From Cheilinus undulatus (taxonomy: Eukaryota; Chordata; Actinopteri; Labriformes; Labridae): a stretch of 64,000 nucleotides of DNA. The DNA is taken from NCBI RefSeq assembly GCF_018320785.1, contig NC_054869.1, positions 32,466,289-32,530,288 on the forward strand, in the 5' to 3' direction. Of the stretch, positions 38,990 through 59,067 are shown one piece after another. The position numbers and the translations under genes were made by a program. The notes under the pieces were generated by a model that was given only the letters and a program-made list of their open reading frames with translations, was not told where the DNA came from and did no database searches. Position 1 is the stretch's first letter. Every line of letters begins with the position of its first letter.

Positions 38990-39608
38990 AAGCAAGTTTA
39001 TATACAGATAAGCTTATTCACAACCATGGTAAACTGTATAATGCATAAGATAGAACCTACTAGCAAACACACTTAAGAGTATAAACTCACAATTTAAATA
39101 TACAACAGAAAATAAAGAAATATTTTATAGTTTACAAGAGCAATTACAACACAAAAGAAGAGTTAAATTAATTCAAAGTGTACAACAGTATTTACAGGAA
39201 TAAATACCTTGTGTTGTGCATCTCACTCGTTTGCACTGGTATTATAACTTACATTGCTACTTACATTGTACATACCCAAACACTAAAAGGCAGTGATACA
39301 TATCCATAATGTATTTCAATGAGCTTCATGCCACTGATATTCTGAGTGCAACAAAGAACTGATTCTTAAACTTTAGTGACATGTAAATTGCTACAGGTTG
39401 GGCTAATATATGACAAAACAAAGTCTATAGTACAAGTTATTTGCTGCATCCTGCTTAGTACATCTGAGTTTCCAGTTTGCAGACAAACATCCCCCTCAGC
39501 TTGAAAAAGGCCAGAGCTGCCGACTGTAGATGTCGGGTCGTCAGGGTTCTCACATCAGAGTTCAGGCTTGCTTTTCTGTTCTCCAGCTAGGAGAGATCTC
39601 GGCTCCCT

Positions 39609-46437
<6,829 letters not shown>

Positions 46438-46561
46438 CTTCACAGGTTTAACTAAATGAGCCTCAGTGTGTGTGTTTCTAGGAGTGTGGTGAGTATGTGT
46501 CCACCCTGGGTGTGTGCAGAGTCACTGAAGTGTGAGTTCCCCTGAATGAGAACCTCAGCTG

Positions 46562-46569
46562 TTTTTATG
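46562..46569 (-). promoter_or_regulatory. gck TATA box
   Basis: CATAAAAA on the minus strand about 125 bp upstream of the gck ATG, in a stretch without other TATA-like sequence. It predicts transcription starting near 46535 and a 5' UTR of roughly 100 bases. Confidence 0.55.
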
Positions 46570-46639
46570 CCCAGGTGAAGTGGGCCGGCCATACCAGATG
46601 CAAACGCCCACCCCTTTCCTGTGTCACCCCATCTGGCCA

Positions 46640-49600
46640 TCAAGGTTCAAATGCACACATGTAAACACACAAGTACACAAGGGTGCAGCCTTTGCCAAAG
46701 AACAAAAGCAAAAATCATTGTGACCTAGTTTCTATGCACAGCTACATTTCAATGCAGGGACAAAGGGGAAACATATCACACAAGAACAGAGTATGTTTAA
46801 ATTTAATCTAGGATTTGTAACTACATACTGCTCTTTAAATGTTGATTTAGCCTATAGTATTCTTTTATTGTAAATAAAATGATTTTTAATGAACCCCTTA
46901 GGCATAAAAATGACAGTGTGGGAGATACTGACTTATCTAATAAATAATAACAATGATTCACAGTGTCTGAACTTATTAAAAGGGTTGTACAAATATTGAC
47001 AATCAAGCCTGCTACTTAAATCTCCAGTTAAGAACTTTAGGTTTGTCTCATTTTTGGCACCCGCAACTTTTCTTTCCTTGCTTAGTATCATGTTGTCTTT
47101 TGTAACAAAAATATGATTCTTCTTTTTTTGACAGTCAGAAGTAAAGCTAAACTATCCATAAATATACAATATATGTGATAAATTCATTTTAATGAGAGAT
47201 AATATCAATATGAAACAATTTAAAGCAATTTCAATATCTTTTTGGCTGATTTGCAATTTGATGAACTCTGTTTTTTTTAATTAGTTCATGCAGTTGTTTG
47301 TTGCATTTTTTTTTAAATTGGGACCTAACTTCAAGATAATTTTATAACTGTTTAATTACTCTGATTTGAAATTAAGTGCTCTTCCATGGATGCCACAGAA
47401 AAAACAAATCTAATTTTAATCATTTGTAACATTTTCCTTTGAGTCTATAGTAAGCCATGAAAGTGATCTGAATAGGATCCGAACAGAAGTCCTTTTGGGA
47501 CAACTGCAATGTATCCCTCTGTCTAATATCTAGCCTACCCCATGACAGCAGATTAAGTTATTAATGTAGCTGAATAGATACAATGTTTTGTTTCATTGAG
47601 GGTCTTATTTTCTCAAGTAGGTCATAAAGAGTGATCATCATTAATTTTTTAATAAATAAAATAACTTCTTATGAGAGTTTTAATATTTAAATATGATTTG
47701 GCATTATAATAAGGGTATTTTTAAATGTATTTTCAGTCTCAGATTCATCTTTGCTAGATTAACTTTTTATTAACAAAAAAACAACCCAAAAGAACCACCT
47801 TAATTTGTCCTGGATTCTTATTATTGCAAGTATAAACCATCAAAGGACGTTTTTAGGCAAAAGAGGTTAAACATAAATGTGGCAATCCAATATTTGCTTT
47901 CATGAGCCAATGTCTGACCTGTGACCCCTCTACAACCATTCAGACCTAAAATATCTAAGACATTTTAACATGAACTTTGTGATGCCACACAGTTATCTCT
48001 TTGTAGGCCTGAAATAGTAATTTGTAAATTTAGAAACATGTCTAAAATTAGAAACAGTGGGATGAATGACCTTAAAAGCTAACATTAGTTAGCTGCAGGT
48101 GGAGGCCTCCTGTGCTTATCAGCTCCAGCAGTTCACCTGAGCAGAGGTCAGAGCTTTTCTTAGCTCTGACCTCAGGCTGTAAGGTAACCATGACCCTTAC
48201 ATCACAAGGGGATGCATTGATTTCTAGTAAACCCAAATAGTGACATTAACCTAATGATATGAATAATGCAACACTGCTCATGAATGGTGTAACACAAAAT
48301 GTTTCCTCATTTTCAGATGAAATGGCCACTGCAGTTTGAAAATGAGGAAATTTCCAAAACGTTTTACTCTCCATGGGTTCTTTTCAAAGCTATGTGGCAC
48401 CTAATACAGACAACAATATAGTGTCCTCTAATAAAAACAGAGAAAGAAAACGTTATTTAATTTTCTAAAACATAAGACCATACTGTAACCAATCTCAAAT
48501 ATCTCTCTTGAAATAAGTGATTTCATTACAAACGTTTTAACCAGCTTGTGCATGAATAGTTAACACATTTACAGTAATTGACTTGCTCATTTTTAATAAG
48601 GCCATCAATGTCCATAGTTATTCCACTTATTTAACTGGTAATACGTCACTTTTTGACCAGTGACTAGAAGTAGACAGGCTAAGTAGACGTATGAATTATG
48701 ATATATTCATATTAAGCTATGCACTTCTTTTGAAATGTAATAGCAAAAGGAAGACAAGAAACATGAAAACTCGCAGGATGCTTCAAATTAGGCTAGAAAA
48801 AAGCATCACCAGTAAGTCATAATTTTTTTCTTTACCTTATCCATCGTATCACGACGAGGATTAAATTGTCACTGTCCCTCCGACCATCTGTGCTCACAGG
48901 TTCACACCAAAATTTCGAAGTTTCTGTTCCTTATGTTGTTTCAAGTCATCTTCTCACGTTGTTCTTATGGCAGACTGCTTACATATCTGCTGTAGGCCCT
49001 TCTCAATGCTTGGACACAGCTGAATTCAATTCTTTAAAAAAGCGGGTGAAAGTCACTAATTTTGCTTTATACAGGTAGCCGTAGGTAGGCTAAGCGACAC
49101 GAAATAGTACCGTCGTTCCTGTTTATTTAGCTAAACGCCCGTGAATTTCTCGCCATTCTTGATGTAAACAGGTCCAGTTAATGTCCACATCAGAGGGATA
49201 CTAATCAGCTCTATGTAAGGTAAAACAAAAAATAATATTATAAAGAAAAAACGTCGAATTTCTAATCCACGCCGTAATATAAATAACAAATTATACGCCA
49301 AATTAGAAGAACAAAATATCAGTTTTGCGTTAACTTAATACCTTAACGCAAGAAAAACTAGTTCCAGGAAAGACAAAAAAACATTTCTCCTCAGGTGCAG
49401 CTGTCAACAGATGCACCCAGAGGTCTCAACGGTTTCCATGCCAAAACGATTTCCGTGTGTTGCCTGGGGAATGAATTACAGGCACACTTCTGCCATGGAA
49501 AACACTTAACACTGAGTTAAGTGGCCAGGGCGAAATTGTTTAATGGAGCAAGCTTACCTAGGAAAACATCAATTGAAGCTGCCATGTTTTTTGGTAGGCA

Positions 49601-51280
49601 GAAATGGTACACATCAGAACAGAGAGCTGGGTTAAAGTCTAAAAACATCCTTATTTTCTTTTTACCAGAGAGAAAAAAAGCTGCATAGTTACTGTTTCAA
49701 ATTGGGTTAAAATTTATTTACTGAACAGATGTTCATTAAGGACTCCTGTGGGGCACTGTGGGGTGTGCTGCCCCCTACCAAAAATTAACCAAAGTGGTAC
49801 CTCCTGTCTTCTTGCAGCTCTTGATCTGTAAGTCTACTTCTTAAAAGAACAAAAAAAAAAAAACGGGAGAAAGAAACGCTTCTTCTTCTTTTTTTTTAAA
49901 CCCCCAAAATATTACTTATTAAGAAATTTTGCATGTAATTTTGCTAATTATCTCATCTGACACCTACCCTGAGCTATTAGTATCAGCCATTGAAATTAAT
50001 ATAGACAGACCTCGTAATACTTGTCACTGATTATTTAATTGGCATTTTAGGTCATACAGAGGCATAAGTATTCATTTCACTCTGAGTCATAACCTGCCAA
50101 ATGTCATCACAATTTGACTTTCCTGGTAAAACAAACAAACCTACCATGAGTGGGTATCTAGTTATGGAAATTTTGGCTCTAGTCAGTGATCAGGATCATT
50201 TGGCTCAGATCAGCAGGAAGACCCGGCTCTTTTGGCTCCCAAACAGCTCTTCATTTGGGTATCAGTTTGGCTTCATTTGGCCTGCCAAATTTAGAAATGT
50301 CATTATGATTGTTATTTGTGCAGGTATTTTACAACTATGCTCAGTTTTAAATTGGTGAAAATATCTATTATTTTTCAAAATATACAGTTTCCGCAAAACT
50401 CCTTGAGGGTGTGATAAAGACCTGCTTACTGGCTTGGCTGTATAACACACCTGATATAAAACATTAATGCTACACTGTAAGGCTGATGTCCCTACTGTGT
50501 GGTGTGCCTGTGGTAGAACATTGTGGAGAAAAGATCATCCTAACTAATCAAACCTAACAAAAATAAGAATGATAATAATGTAAGACACCTATTAAACAGG
50601 ATCTGGGTCTCATCATTCACAAAAAGAATTGGCTCTTTTATGCCAATACCAAGTCTAGGTGGGCCCTACTCGTACTCATAAAACATTGTAAATACTGTAG
50701 TGTTATTGTAAAGCATTAAGTAAGATTCTCATTATGGAAATATGAAGTCAAAGTTGGAGCCAAGTTTTGCAGTTTGGGGAAATGAGGATGACAAAAGTAG
50801 AGGAGAATGAAAACGATTCATTAATAAATTGTCACGTGAGAGATGAACGTCGGATGAAAATTAAATAATATTTTTTCTTGTTGTAACTTGAATATGATTG
50901 GGCATGTGGCAATAGTTCCATCAAGTTCCTCCAAGAGTATAAATATCACTGCTATAACTAAATAATATTTAAGAGTTAGAAACTAAAAATTTAAGCATTA
51001 GAGGACTGCAAAAAGAAATTGAAAATAAAATATATTAGAGAAAAGGGGCAAAAGAAATACAGAAAAAAAGCATTTTTTTTATTTCTAAAGAAAGTGCATT
51101 TGTGTTTTTTTTTTTGTTTTTTTTTGTTTTAATTACAGTCCCAGCCATCCTTATATAATTGGCATGAGAAGGCTAATGACAAGAAGAAGTAAAACGTAGC
51201 TTTTTCTTTGATGATCAAGAACTTAAAGGGGATAACAGAACAACGAATGTAGCGGCTCCCTTGCCTGTGTTTGCCTTAAG
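46640..51280. other. gck-ykt6 spacer
   Basis: No gene recognised. 50175-50300 has GGCTCTTTTGGCTCCCAAAC, resembling the end of a teleost hAT-like repeat. A 30-bp hairpin lies at 48144-48173. A rise in CpG around 49080-49450 could mark a divergent promoter but no exon follows. Confidence 0.4.
48144..48173. repeat. Perfect 11-bp inverted repeat with AGGTCA half sites
   Basis: GAGGTCAGAGC and its exact complement GCTCTGACCTC flank the 8-base loop TTTTCTTA, about 1.7 kb upstream of the gck ATG. Confidence 0.6.
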
Positions 51281-51289
51281 CCCCAAAAC

Positions 51290-51405
51290 TGCAAAGTCCG
51301 CCACTGTTCTCGGTTTCGGTGAGTGCTGGAATACTAAGCACAAGTTCTACTGTACTTCGTCTGTTTTTTAAAAAAAAGGTGGTATCACTGCATCCCTAAT
51401 GGCTA
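51290..51405 (-). mobile_element. MITE end upstream of ykt6
   Basis: The minus strand begins TTAGGGATGCAGTGATACCA and runs into poly-T and GAGT/GTACT motifs. This resembles a common teleost element starting the same way. It sits within 250 bp of the putative ykt6 promoter motifs. Confidence 0.5.
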
Positions 51406-51625
51406 CTTACTTTTTTTCATGATGATGTCTTTCGGCTCAACGGTAAAAGTATCGGTTTTATTGCCAGTTTAGGAAAACTGTGGAACGACTATCGAGCTAG
51501 GTTAGTTTTTAGTGCAAAATTCGGGGGCTTAATGAACTGCCGCCACTTCAGCATCCATTAGGAACACCTATGTGAAGCGTAGGTTTCCAGCGGAAACAAT
51601 TTTCTGGTGGACCGACCAAGGATCG

Positions 51626-51640
51626 TGACGTGGTGATTGG
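51626..51640 (+). promoter_or_regulatory. UPRE-like TGACGTGG and inverted CCAAT box upstream of ykt6
   Basis: TGACGTGG at 51626-51633 matches the unfolded-protein-response element bound by XBP1/ATF6 and also contains a CRE-like core. ATTGG, an inverted CCAAT box, follows at 51636-51640. They lie about 160 bp upstream of a likely non-coding first-exon donor (GTAAGT at 51802). Confidence 0.4.
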
Positions 51641-51689
51641 TCACTAGACTGTATATTGAAAACTCTTCGATTAACTGTAACAGCATTGA

Positions 51690-51801
51690 GATTTGGTCAG
51701 CGGACATCTGTGATACGTGTTAAGGAGTCTATTTTATGTGGAACAGGGACTTTACTCGGTGATTTTGACTGTAATCTAAAAGTTCGCTGTGGATTTGTCC
51801 G
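51690..51801 (+). other. Putative non-coding first exon of ykt6
   Basis: A strong donor (CCG|GTAAGT) at 51801/51802 and an acceptor-like ATTAG at 52191-52195 suggest a spliced 5' UTR before the coding exon at 52263. The 5' limit is a guess; transcription could also begin nearer the ATG. Confidence 0.35.
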
Positions 51802-52262
51802 GTAAGTTAGCTGAGGCCCCACGAAGACCAGATAGCATCAGGGGCTAGCTGTATGCATGACTTGGTTTCAGACATGTTTCTAAGTAGACAAGCAGGTTTA
51901 AAACCGCGTTTTACATTACACCAGGTGTGTACCAATAGGGTTGATTTTTACCGTTTTGAGTCTACCGTTAGAAAATGTTTCACTCTTGATCAACGTAGCT
52001 AACAAGTCTTAGTTAGCCTGGTAGCTAAATTAAGGCGGCTACTTTCACTTGTAAGCTAACACTTGTCATCTGAAGTTTCTGTAGCGTTAGCCCAGTCTGC
52101 GTTAGCTTTGTTGTTGTTACCAAGGAGGCTAGCTGGCTGAGCTGGATCAGAGATAATACTCTCATGTGATTCTGCTTGTGTCATCTCTAAATTAGATCAT
52201 CAGGGTTTTGTGGTTGTATCTGCTGCGACTGTCTGACTGACTAAAAGTGATCCGGAGGCAAC

Positions 52263-55200
52263 ATGAAGCTCTACAGTCTCAGCATCCATCACAAAGGAGC
52301 GACCAAAGCAAACCTCCTCAAGTCGGCCTACGACCTCTCCTCCTTCAGCTTCTTCCAGAGATCCAGGTGGGTCTGTCTCATGTATTATCAGCATTTGAAC
52401 CACTGTTGTTTTTGATTGTTTTGAATATTATTCTCATTTTCTGTGTAAAAAATAAAGTTTAGAAACGTTATATTTGATCTGCCTCATGTTGCTTATTAGT
52501 ATTTTAAGCATATGGTCTGATGTAATAATTACAATCCAAAATCTGTTGCCTAATATTATTATTTTTACTGTTGTATGTTTCTACCAGTAACACTACTGTA
52601 TTATTTTCCACAGTGTTCAAGAGTTCATGACATTTACAAGTGCCTTGATTGTTGAGCGAACATCACAAGGAAGCCGTGCCTCTGTCAAGGAACAAGGTAA
52701 ATTAACTTGATTGTGCATTGACATGTATCAGTTGTTAAACTCACATCACTTGGTTTGCATTCAAACACAGTGGTTAATGTTTATTTTGCCTGTGACTTAT
52801 TTGACACTGATTTCCTAGTGTTATAACTCAATAGCTAAAATCCCTGTAAAGTGGCATCCAAACTTTGGGTGTTAACATACTAGATATGTTGTAATGAGGT
52901 TTTTGTCAGCATGTAAAAACACTGACATCTATATGTGGCTGAATTTTTTATTTAGACTGTTAGAAAGTTTTTCACCGCTTTCCTGGCCCGGTTTTATCTG
53001 AGCAGGGGAAAATATGAACCCATGATATCACCAACCTTGACAACCCCCGTCCCCACAATGCTACTAAGATGTAAAATCACCAAGCAGTTCATCTCAGTAC
53101 AGTCTGTTGTCAGCTGATGTCACTGCCTTCATTGAACTTTAACAGTGAGTTACATGCTGTGTTTTTGTTTATTGTGAGGTAAATTTCCCAAATCTATCAG
53201 CCATGGTGGCCTATGGGTCATCACAGCATCATGATGGAGATACAGGTGCATCTCAAAAAAATAAGAATATCATCAATAGTTGATTTATTTCAGTAATTCA
53301 ATTCAGAAAGTGAAACACATATATTACATAGATTCATTACACACAGATTGATATATTTCAAGTGTTTATTTATTTTGATTTTGATGATTGTGGCTTACAG
53401 CTAATCAAAACCCAAATTTCAGTATCTCAGAAAATCAGAATATTGTGAAATGGTTCAACATTGGAGACTTGTGGTGTCACAATATAATCAGCTAATTATA
53501 TCAAAACACCTGCAAAGGTTTCCTGAGCCTTTAGATTGTCTTTGTCTGAATCAGTAGCCTGTCAGTAGCAATCATTGGGACGACTGCTGTCTTGACAGAT
53601 GTCCAAATACAATCATTGAAACCCTGCATAAGGAGGGTAAGACACCAAAGATCATTGCTAAAGAAGCTGGCTGTTCATAGAGTGCCTTGTCCAAGCACAA
53701 TAGGCCCCTTCTAGGCCTAGCTTCACCCAATTGGCGTAATACCAAAATTTCAGTTAAAAAGGTCATCCACCTGCTGTCATGCTTGTCAGAAAATACTGTT
53801 TTTCATGACATCAGAGCTTTGAGAGCTGGAGGCGGCACGAAATTTGCTGGAGGTGGCCAACTCATAATTTGATGTGCAAGAAAAACCCTGCAAGGTCCCA
53901 GAGTCTGGAAGAGATGAGAGGCACAGAATCCAAGTTGCTTGAGGTCCAGTGTGGTTTCCAGTCAGTGATGCTTTGGGGAGCCATGTCATCTGCTGGTGTT
54001 GGTCCACTGTGTTTTATCAGGTCCAAGGTCAGCACAGCCATCTACCAGGAAATTTTGAAACACTTCATGTTTCCTTATTCTGACCAGCTTTACGGAGATG
54101 CTGATGTCATTTTCCAGCAGGACTTGGCACCTGCTCACACTGCCTTAAGTAAGATTGGCCAGCAAACTCACCTGACCTAAACCCCATAGAGAATTTATGG
54201 GGTATTATGAAGAGGAAGATGACAGACACCAGACCCAACAAGACAGAAGGGCTGAAGGCCACTATTAGGTCATTTCCACCAAGCAGTCCGGCACAGCTCG
54301 GTGCGTAATGGCATGCATTTTTTTGCATTTCCATAGAGCAAAAGTTGGAAAGGGTCCCAAAAAACCGACCCGTGCCATCCAACTTTTTGGCACCCTTCTG
54401 TAGGGGTACTAATCTTACCTATCTGTACCAAAAAGGTGGAGCGACACACACAATAATAGGGGGTTGTACTGACGGTTGTTGAACGTGCTCATAAAACTTC
54501 AGGCTGCAGCCTATTTTAAAACGGGATCAGCTCACCCAGGATTTTTGACTTAATCTAGTTTGATTTTAACACCAGCTAAACTTTTACCTTATTTTCAATG
54601 TGTCTAATTCTCACAGTCCACCTCTAAACTTTCATATTTTGTCGTATAAACTGTTACAAACTAGATATATTCACATATTAATGTACAGTTACTACGCAAA
54701 ACTTCTCTGTACAAGTATTCCATGAGCTGAGGAGCTGTACTGATGGTGGTTAACATAATTAAGATGTAGTTATTTTTTTTAAAGCACTTTCAGCTGAAAT
54801 ATAGCTGTTTAATGGTTATTCCCTTTATTCTGTGGCTGGACCAGCTGACTCGCGCTGCATGTGACTTCACATTCATCGCCTTTACAGCCTGCCGACCAAG
54901 TGAGGGTACGGGTGTCTGTGGAAATGCAAACTATTTTGGGGTTTAGCGTACCAAACCGTACTGAATCAAACCGGACCCCCTGATGGAAACAAGGCTTATC
55001 AGAGCAACTTGGGCTTCCATAACACCTCAGCAGTGCAACAGACTGATTGCCTTCATACCATGCTCCATTGCTACAGTAATTCATGCAAAAGGAGCCCTGA
55101 CCAAGTATTGCGTGCTGTACATGTTCATTCTTTTCAGTAATCTGACATTACTGTTTTACAAATTCTTTTTTGTTATTGGTTATACATAATATTCTATTTT

Positions 55201-58200
55201 TCTGAGATACTAAAATTTGGGTTTTCATCATCTGTAAGCCATAATCATCACTAAAAGAGCATGACATATATCAGTCTGTGTGTTATTAATCTATATAAAC
55301 TATGAGTTCCCCTTTTTGAATTAATGAAATGAATCAACTTTCTGATGATTTACTAATTTACTGAAATGCACCTGTAGTTGTACAAGAAACAGAAACATTT
55401 TATACCCAGCTTCTGTCTCTCTGCTCTGGCACAAAGCCAGGCAGCTGCACTCTGATGAGAAGTACGTTTTTTTTTTATTTGAGAGGATCATTTTTCTCAT
55501 GAGTGGGTGTGGCTTCAGCTTATTCAACCCACATGCGCACACCATCCTAGAGCAGATAATACTGCCTCAGTTTTCATGATTTTGAAGCTTAATTTTATGA
55601 ACTTGGAGATTATTTTCATGTCTGAAATTTGGTTTGGTGGTTCATAATACAGTGCTTTTTCATACAACTTAACTAAAATAAAGATTTTTTAAGCACTTTA
55701 CAGAGACTTTAAGGTTTATTCCTATAAAGGAAGTTGGTGTATTTGGGTTGCTCTGGAGGCCAAAAACCTTGGCCAAAAAATAGACACGTGTAACTACACA
55801 ACCCATATAGCTAACATTAAAAAATAAGTAACAAGACAGTCGTGAGGCTTATGCAATGTCATTTACTGTTCACGGTAAACTATCAAAACATTTCTACAAA
55901 TTTAAATATTATGTATAGAAATATTTAATATGGGACAACTGGGTATGTTTTTTTCTTATAAATTTAACACTCACTGTGAAACAAACTATGAAAAGTATTT
56001 GACAAAAGAACTATCAAACACTTGATAACAGTCAAACTCTTGCTTTTTCCCTATGCCTTGGGAAAAAACATATATTTGTACCTTTTTTATTTAACCAGAT
56101 TATGTTTGGACATTGCTAAAGTTCCACATTGAGACTGTCTCATAGTTAGACCCCATAAACAAAATACAAAAACTTATCCACAATTTAACATTTTGAATTA
56201 AAGCAGTTCCCTTAAATTAACCTCCTTCGCATTTGTTGAAGATTTTTTGTATATTTCCAGGTAGTTGATTATTTTATGTTTAAACATAATTTGTGCAATT
56301 TGAAACACCACAAGATCTGAAAGTTGTAATATTTCTAACTGTAGATATAAGCTGCCATTATGATCCTGATACCCAGCATTGTGGATGATCTGTAATGCTA
56401 TGTTTTGGAGGATAAATAGCAACTGTATTGTACTTTTGTAGTTATTACCCAAAATCTCTGCACAGTTACTTGAAAAGAGTGAAACCAGTGAGCAGTAGAG
56501 AATGTGTGGTGATTGTTTTTAATAAAGTATAGGTAGTGATTATTGATGAAGTATGTGTCATGATTTTTGCACGTCGTTTGTGATAACCAGAGTGGAGAAG
56601 ATTAGCCTGCTTAAAATGAACCAAGGGACTTGAAATATGCTCCCATTCAGTTTAGTGGAAAGAGAACACTTAAGTGAGCTGAAGGCATTTGTCAAGCCTG
56701 AGTAAAAGCCACCATCATTGCAAACAACAGCTATGTGAGCAGGACAGGTGTGTAACAGGTGTATGAGGAAAGAGAAACATAATTGAGTGCCTACAACCTA
56801 TCGATAAAGTAGCTGATACTCCAGATTTATGGGCAGATCTTTCCCTGGAATCATGTGGTACTGTTAGCTATTTTGTCTCAGAGTAGTCTTTTGGTCACAG
56901 AGGAGTTGACACAGACATTTTTACATGTGTAATTGCATACAGAGGTTTTCCATAGCTATTATTGTACATTACATCATAGCACTACTTTCTCTTATCAGTG
57001 TTACTTCTACTTACATAATAAAAGTGCCTCGGCCTGTTCTAGGTACACTTAACAAAAGACCAGGAAATGTTTCGATCATACCAGAACTGCTTTCTCTTCC
57101 TTTCAGAGTACCTGTGCCATGTCTATGTTAGAAATGACAACCTGAGTGCAGTGGTCATTGCAGATTCTGAATACCCACAGAGAGTCTGTTTCACATTGTT
57201 AGACAAGGTGGGCACAAAAGTTTGTAAATCATCTTCCAATATTATTCAGTTTTGCCATCAAGTTTTATATCATGATATTGGTCTGCTGCTTTTAGGTTTT
57301 GGAGGAGTTTTCCAGGCAGGTGGACAGTATAGACTGGCCCTCTGGTAGTCCTGAAACCATAAACTATAAAGCCCTGGATATTCATCTTTCTAAATACCAG
57401 GTGAGCTTGTGATCTGTTATCAGTATTATGTAGACGGAAACCCTGAAAGTGTTTATGACTTGACTATGAGAGCTTGTTCAAGAATTTGTTTGCAAAATAC
57501 TGTAGTATGTAATATCAGCGACCCTGACAGCTTGTTTTCTCTTTCTTTCAGAACCCCAGAGAAGCAGATGCAATGACCAAAGTTCAGGCAGAGCTGGATG
57601 AGACCAAGATCATTTTGGTAAAAATATTTCTCAAACACTTAATTCTAAAATCTGAATTAAATGTGTGTTTTAAAAATGTGTTGTCTTCATGATAGCAAAA
57701 CTGAGATATCGGATAGGTAAAATACAATGATTTTGCTTAATTGGAATGAAACAGAAAGCGAAAAGGGAAATGTGCATCGTTGAGGCACTGGTAGCCTTGT
57801 GGTTATGTCTGCAAGCCCCATGTACAAACTCGGTTTCCCTTATCGAATGTAGCTGAGTACAAATCCAGCCTGTTGCTCTTTTCCAAATGTCATTTCCCCC
57901 TCTCTCTCCCTGGGTTTGTACCATCCATTCATAGCAAACGATCTTAGGACAGTAGGGCTGCCATTGATTGCTGCGTGGAACTCTGGTCCTTTTAGCGCTA
58001 CATCCCCTAAAAAAGATACCTATTTACATTGCCTGAAAACGGCAAAAAAACAGAGATAATAACTTAAATCATGCTTTTGTCACATTTGATCCTTTCATAG
58101 CACATTGGACACTATTTCAATTAATAAAAAACAATTAAAAAAATCACCCAGAACTTAGCTTTAATTTTGTTTACATACCAGTGTATCCACAGAGTCTACA

Positions 58201-59067
58201 ACTGTGTGGACAGTTTTATGTATTTACAGTGTGTTTGGGTTGATAATGCTGCTGTTTGGGAAATGAAGGGCATCAAAGCATTGGTAAGAGCTAATTGGCT
58301 GAAATTAGCTAGTTCACATTAACAGTTGCGTGCAGATCACTTTCAGCTGTCACTTTTCTGACTGCAATGTTAGTTGTTAGTCTCTTGCTCTACTGTATTG
58401 GTCCTGAAGGGAACAGCGGAACATCTAACAGCATTAGCTCACTTGTTGCACCTCTCTGAGTTTCCTCTCTTGGATGGGATTCTGTGGAAGAATAACTCCG
58501 GTTTGCCTCGTTTGCCTATGCTTTCAGTTGAACTTCAACTTTCTTTCATTCAAAGAAATAAAGTGGCTTAAACACATAGCTGGTAACCAAGACCATCATC
58601 TTCTCTATAGCTGTAGGAAGGCTGTCTTGCTAACTGGGGGGGGGGTTACATGAGTGTTTGACATTACGTAAAGCTATGAACGGTCCTCTCTAAATAAATG
58701 AATAATGCTGAAAAATAAATGTTAATAAAATGCATCTTTTCCTTGACTGTATTGTGTATAATTTCTAAAGCCCCAACCAAGGCAAATGGTGTATCCTGCA
58801 CTCTGTTTTATATTAAAGTGTTTTGTTTCTGTAGCACAACACCATGGAAAGTCTGTTAGAGCGAGGGGAGAAGTTGGATGATCTTGTGGCAAAATCAGAG
58901 CACCTCGGAACCCAGTCCAAAGCCTTTTACAAGACTGTAAGTACTGCTGACTCGGCTCCCTGATGTACGATGGTTGTTGGCCCTTTAGATTTCTGAATGT
59001 ATGTCTGTTTGCCGTCATGTTAACCCTGCAGGCACGGAAACAGAACTCATGCTGTGAAATCATGTGA
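52263..59067 (+). CDS. ykt6: Synaptobrevin homologue YKT6, R-SNARE
   Basis: Lipid-anchored R-SNARE acting in ER-Golgi, endosomal and autophagosome-lysosome fusion. Exons: 52263-52366, 52614-52696, 57107-57207, 57296-57400, 57552-57617, 58835-58936, 59032-59067. They give 597 bp, 198 aa, exactly the usual YKT6 length, with every junction in frame. Residues 1 to about 130 form the longin domain (start MKLYSLSIHHKG). The SNARE motif follows from about 138, with the zero-layer arginine R163 in ESLLERGEKLDDL. There is no transmembrane segment; the protein ends CCEIM, where Cys195 of the CAAX box is the expected farnesylation site and Cys194 the palmitoylation site. Human YKT6 ends CCAIM, so the a1 position differs. 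Intron 2 (4.4 kb) contains nested transposons. Orientation relative to gck is as in human. Confidence 0.96.
52697..53240. other. Start of ykt6 intron 2
   Basis: No feature recognised before the Tc1 insertion. Confidence 0.45.
53241..55376 (+). mobile_element. Tc1-like transposon in ykt6 intron 2, interrupted
   Basis: Ends TACAGGTGCATCTCAAAAAA at the left and AATGCACCTGTA at the right, a TA-flanked inverted pair. The interior codes for a decayed Tc1 transposase: QSVMLWGAMSSAGVGPLCFI, AIYQEILKHFMFP and VIFQQDLAPAHTA, with stops and frameshifts. The transposase 3' part (TTGGGCTTCCATAACACCTC at 55008-55027) is separated from the rest by an inserted element at 54266-54998. Confidence 0.88.
54266..54998. 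mobile_element. Non-autonomous element nested inside the Tc1 copy
   Basis: Ends GTCATTTCCACCAAGCAGTC and, inverted at the right, the complement of CCTTGTTTCCATCAGGGGGT share TTTCCA and GTCCGG blocks. A TTA (or TAT) appears on both sides, as expected of a 3-bp target duplication in PIF/Harbinger-type elements. No transposase inside, so the class is inferred. Confidence 0.65.
55377..57106. other. Rest of ykt6 intron 2
   Basis: AT-rich, without recognised coding or repeat features. Confidence 0.45.
57785..57955 (+). repeat. tRNA-derived SINE in ykt6 intron 5
   Basis: Head GGCACTGGTAGCCTTGTGGT, a weak B box ACAAATCCAGCC and the shared body CAAATGTCATTTCCCCCTCT. Diverged copy of the family at 13306 and 26503. 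Confidence 0.65.
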
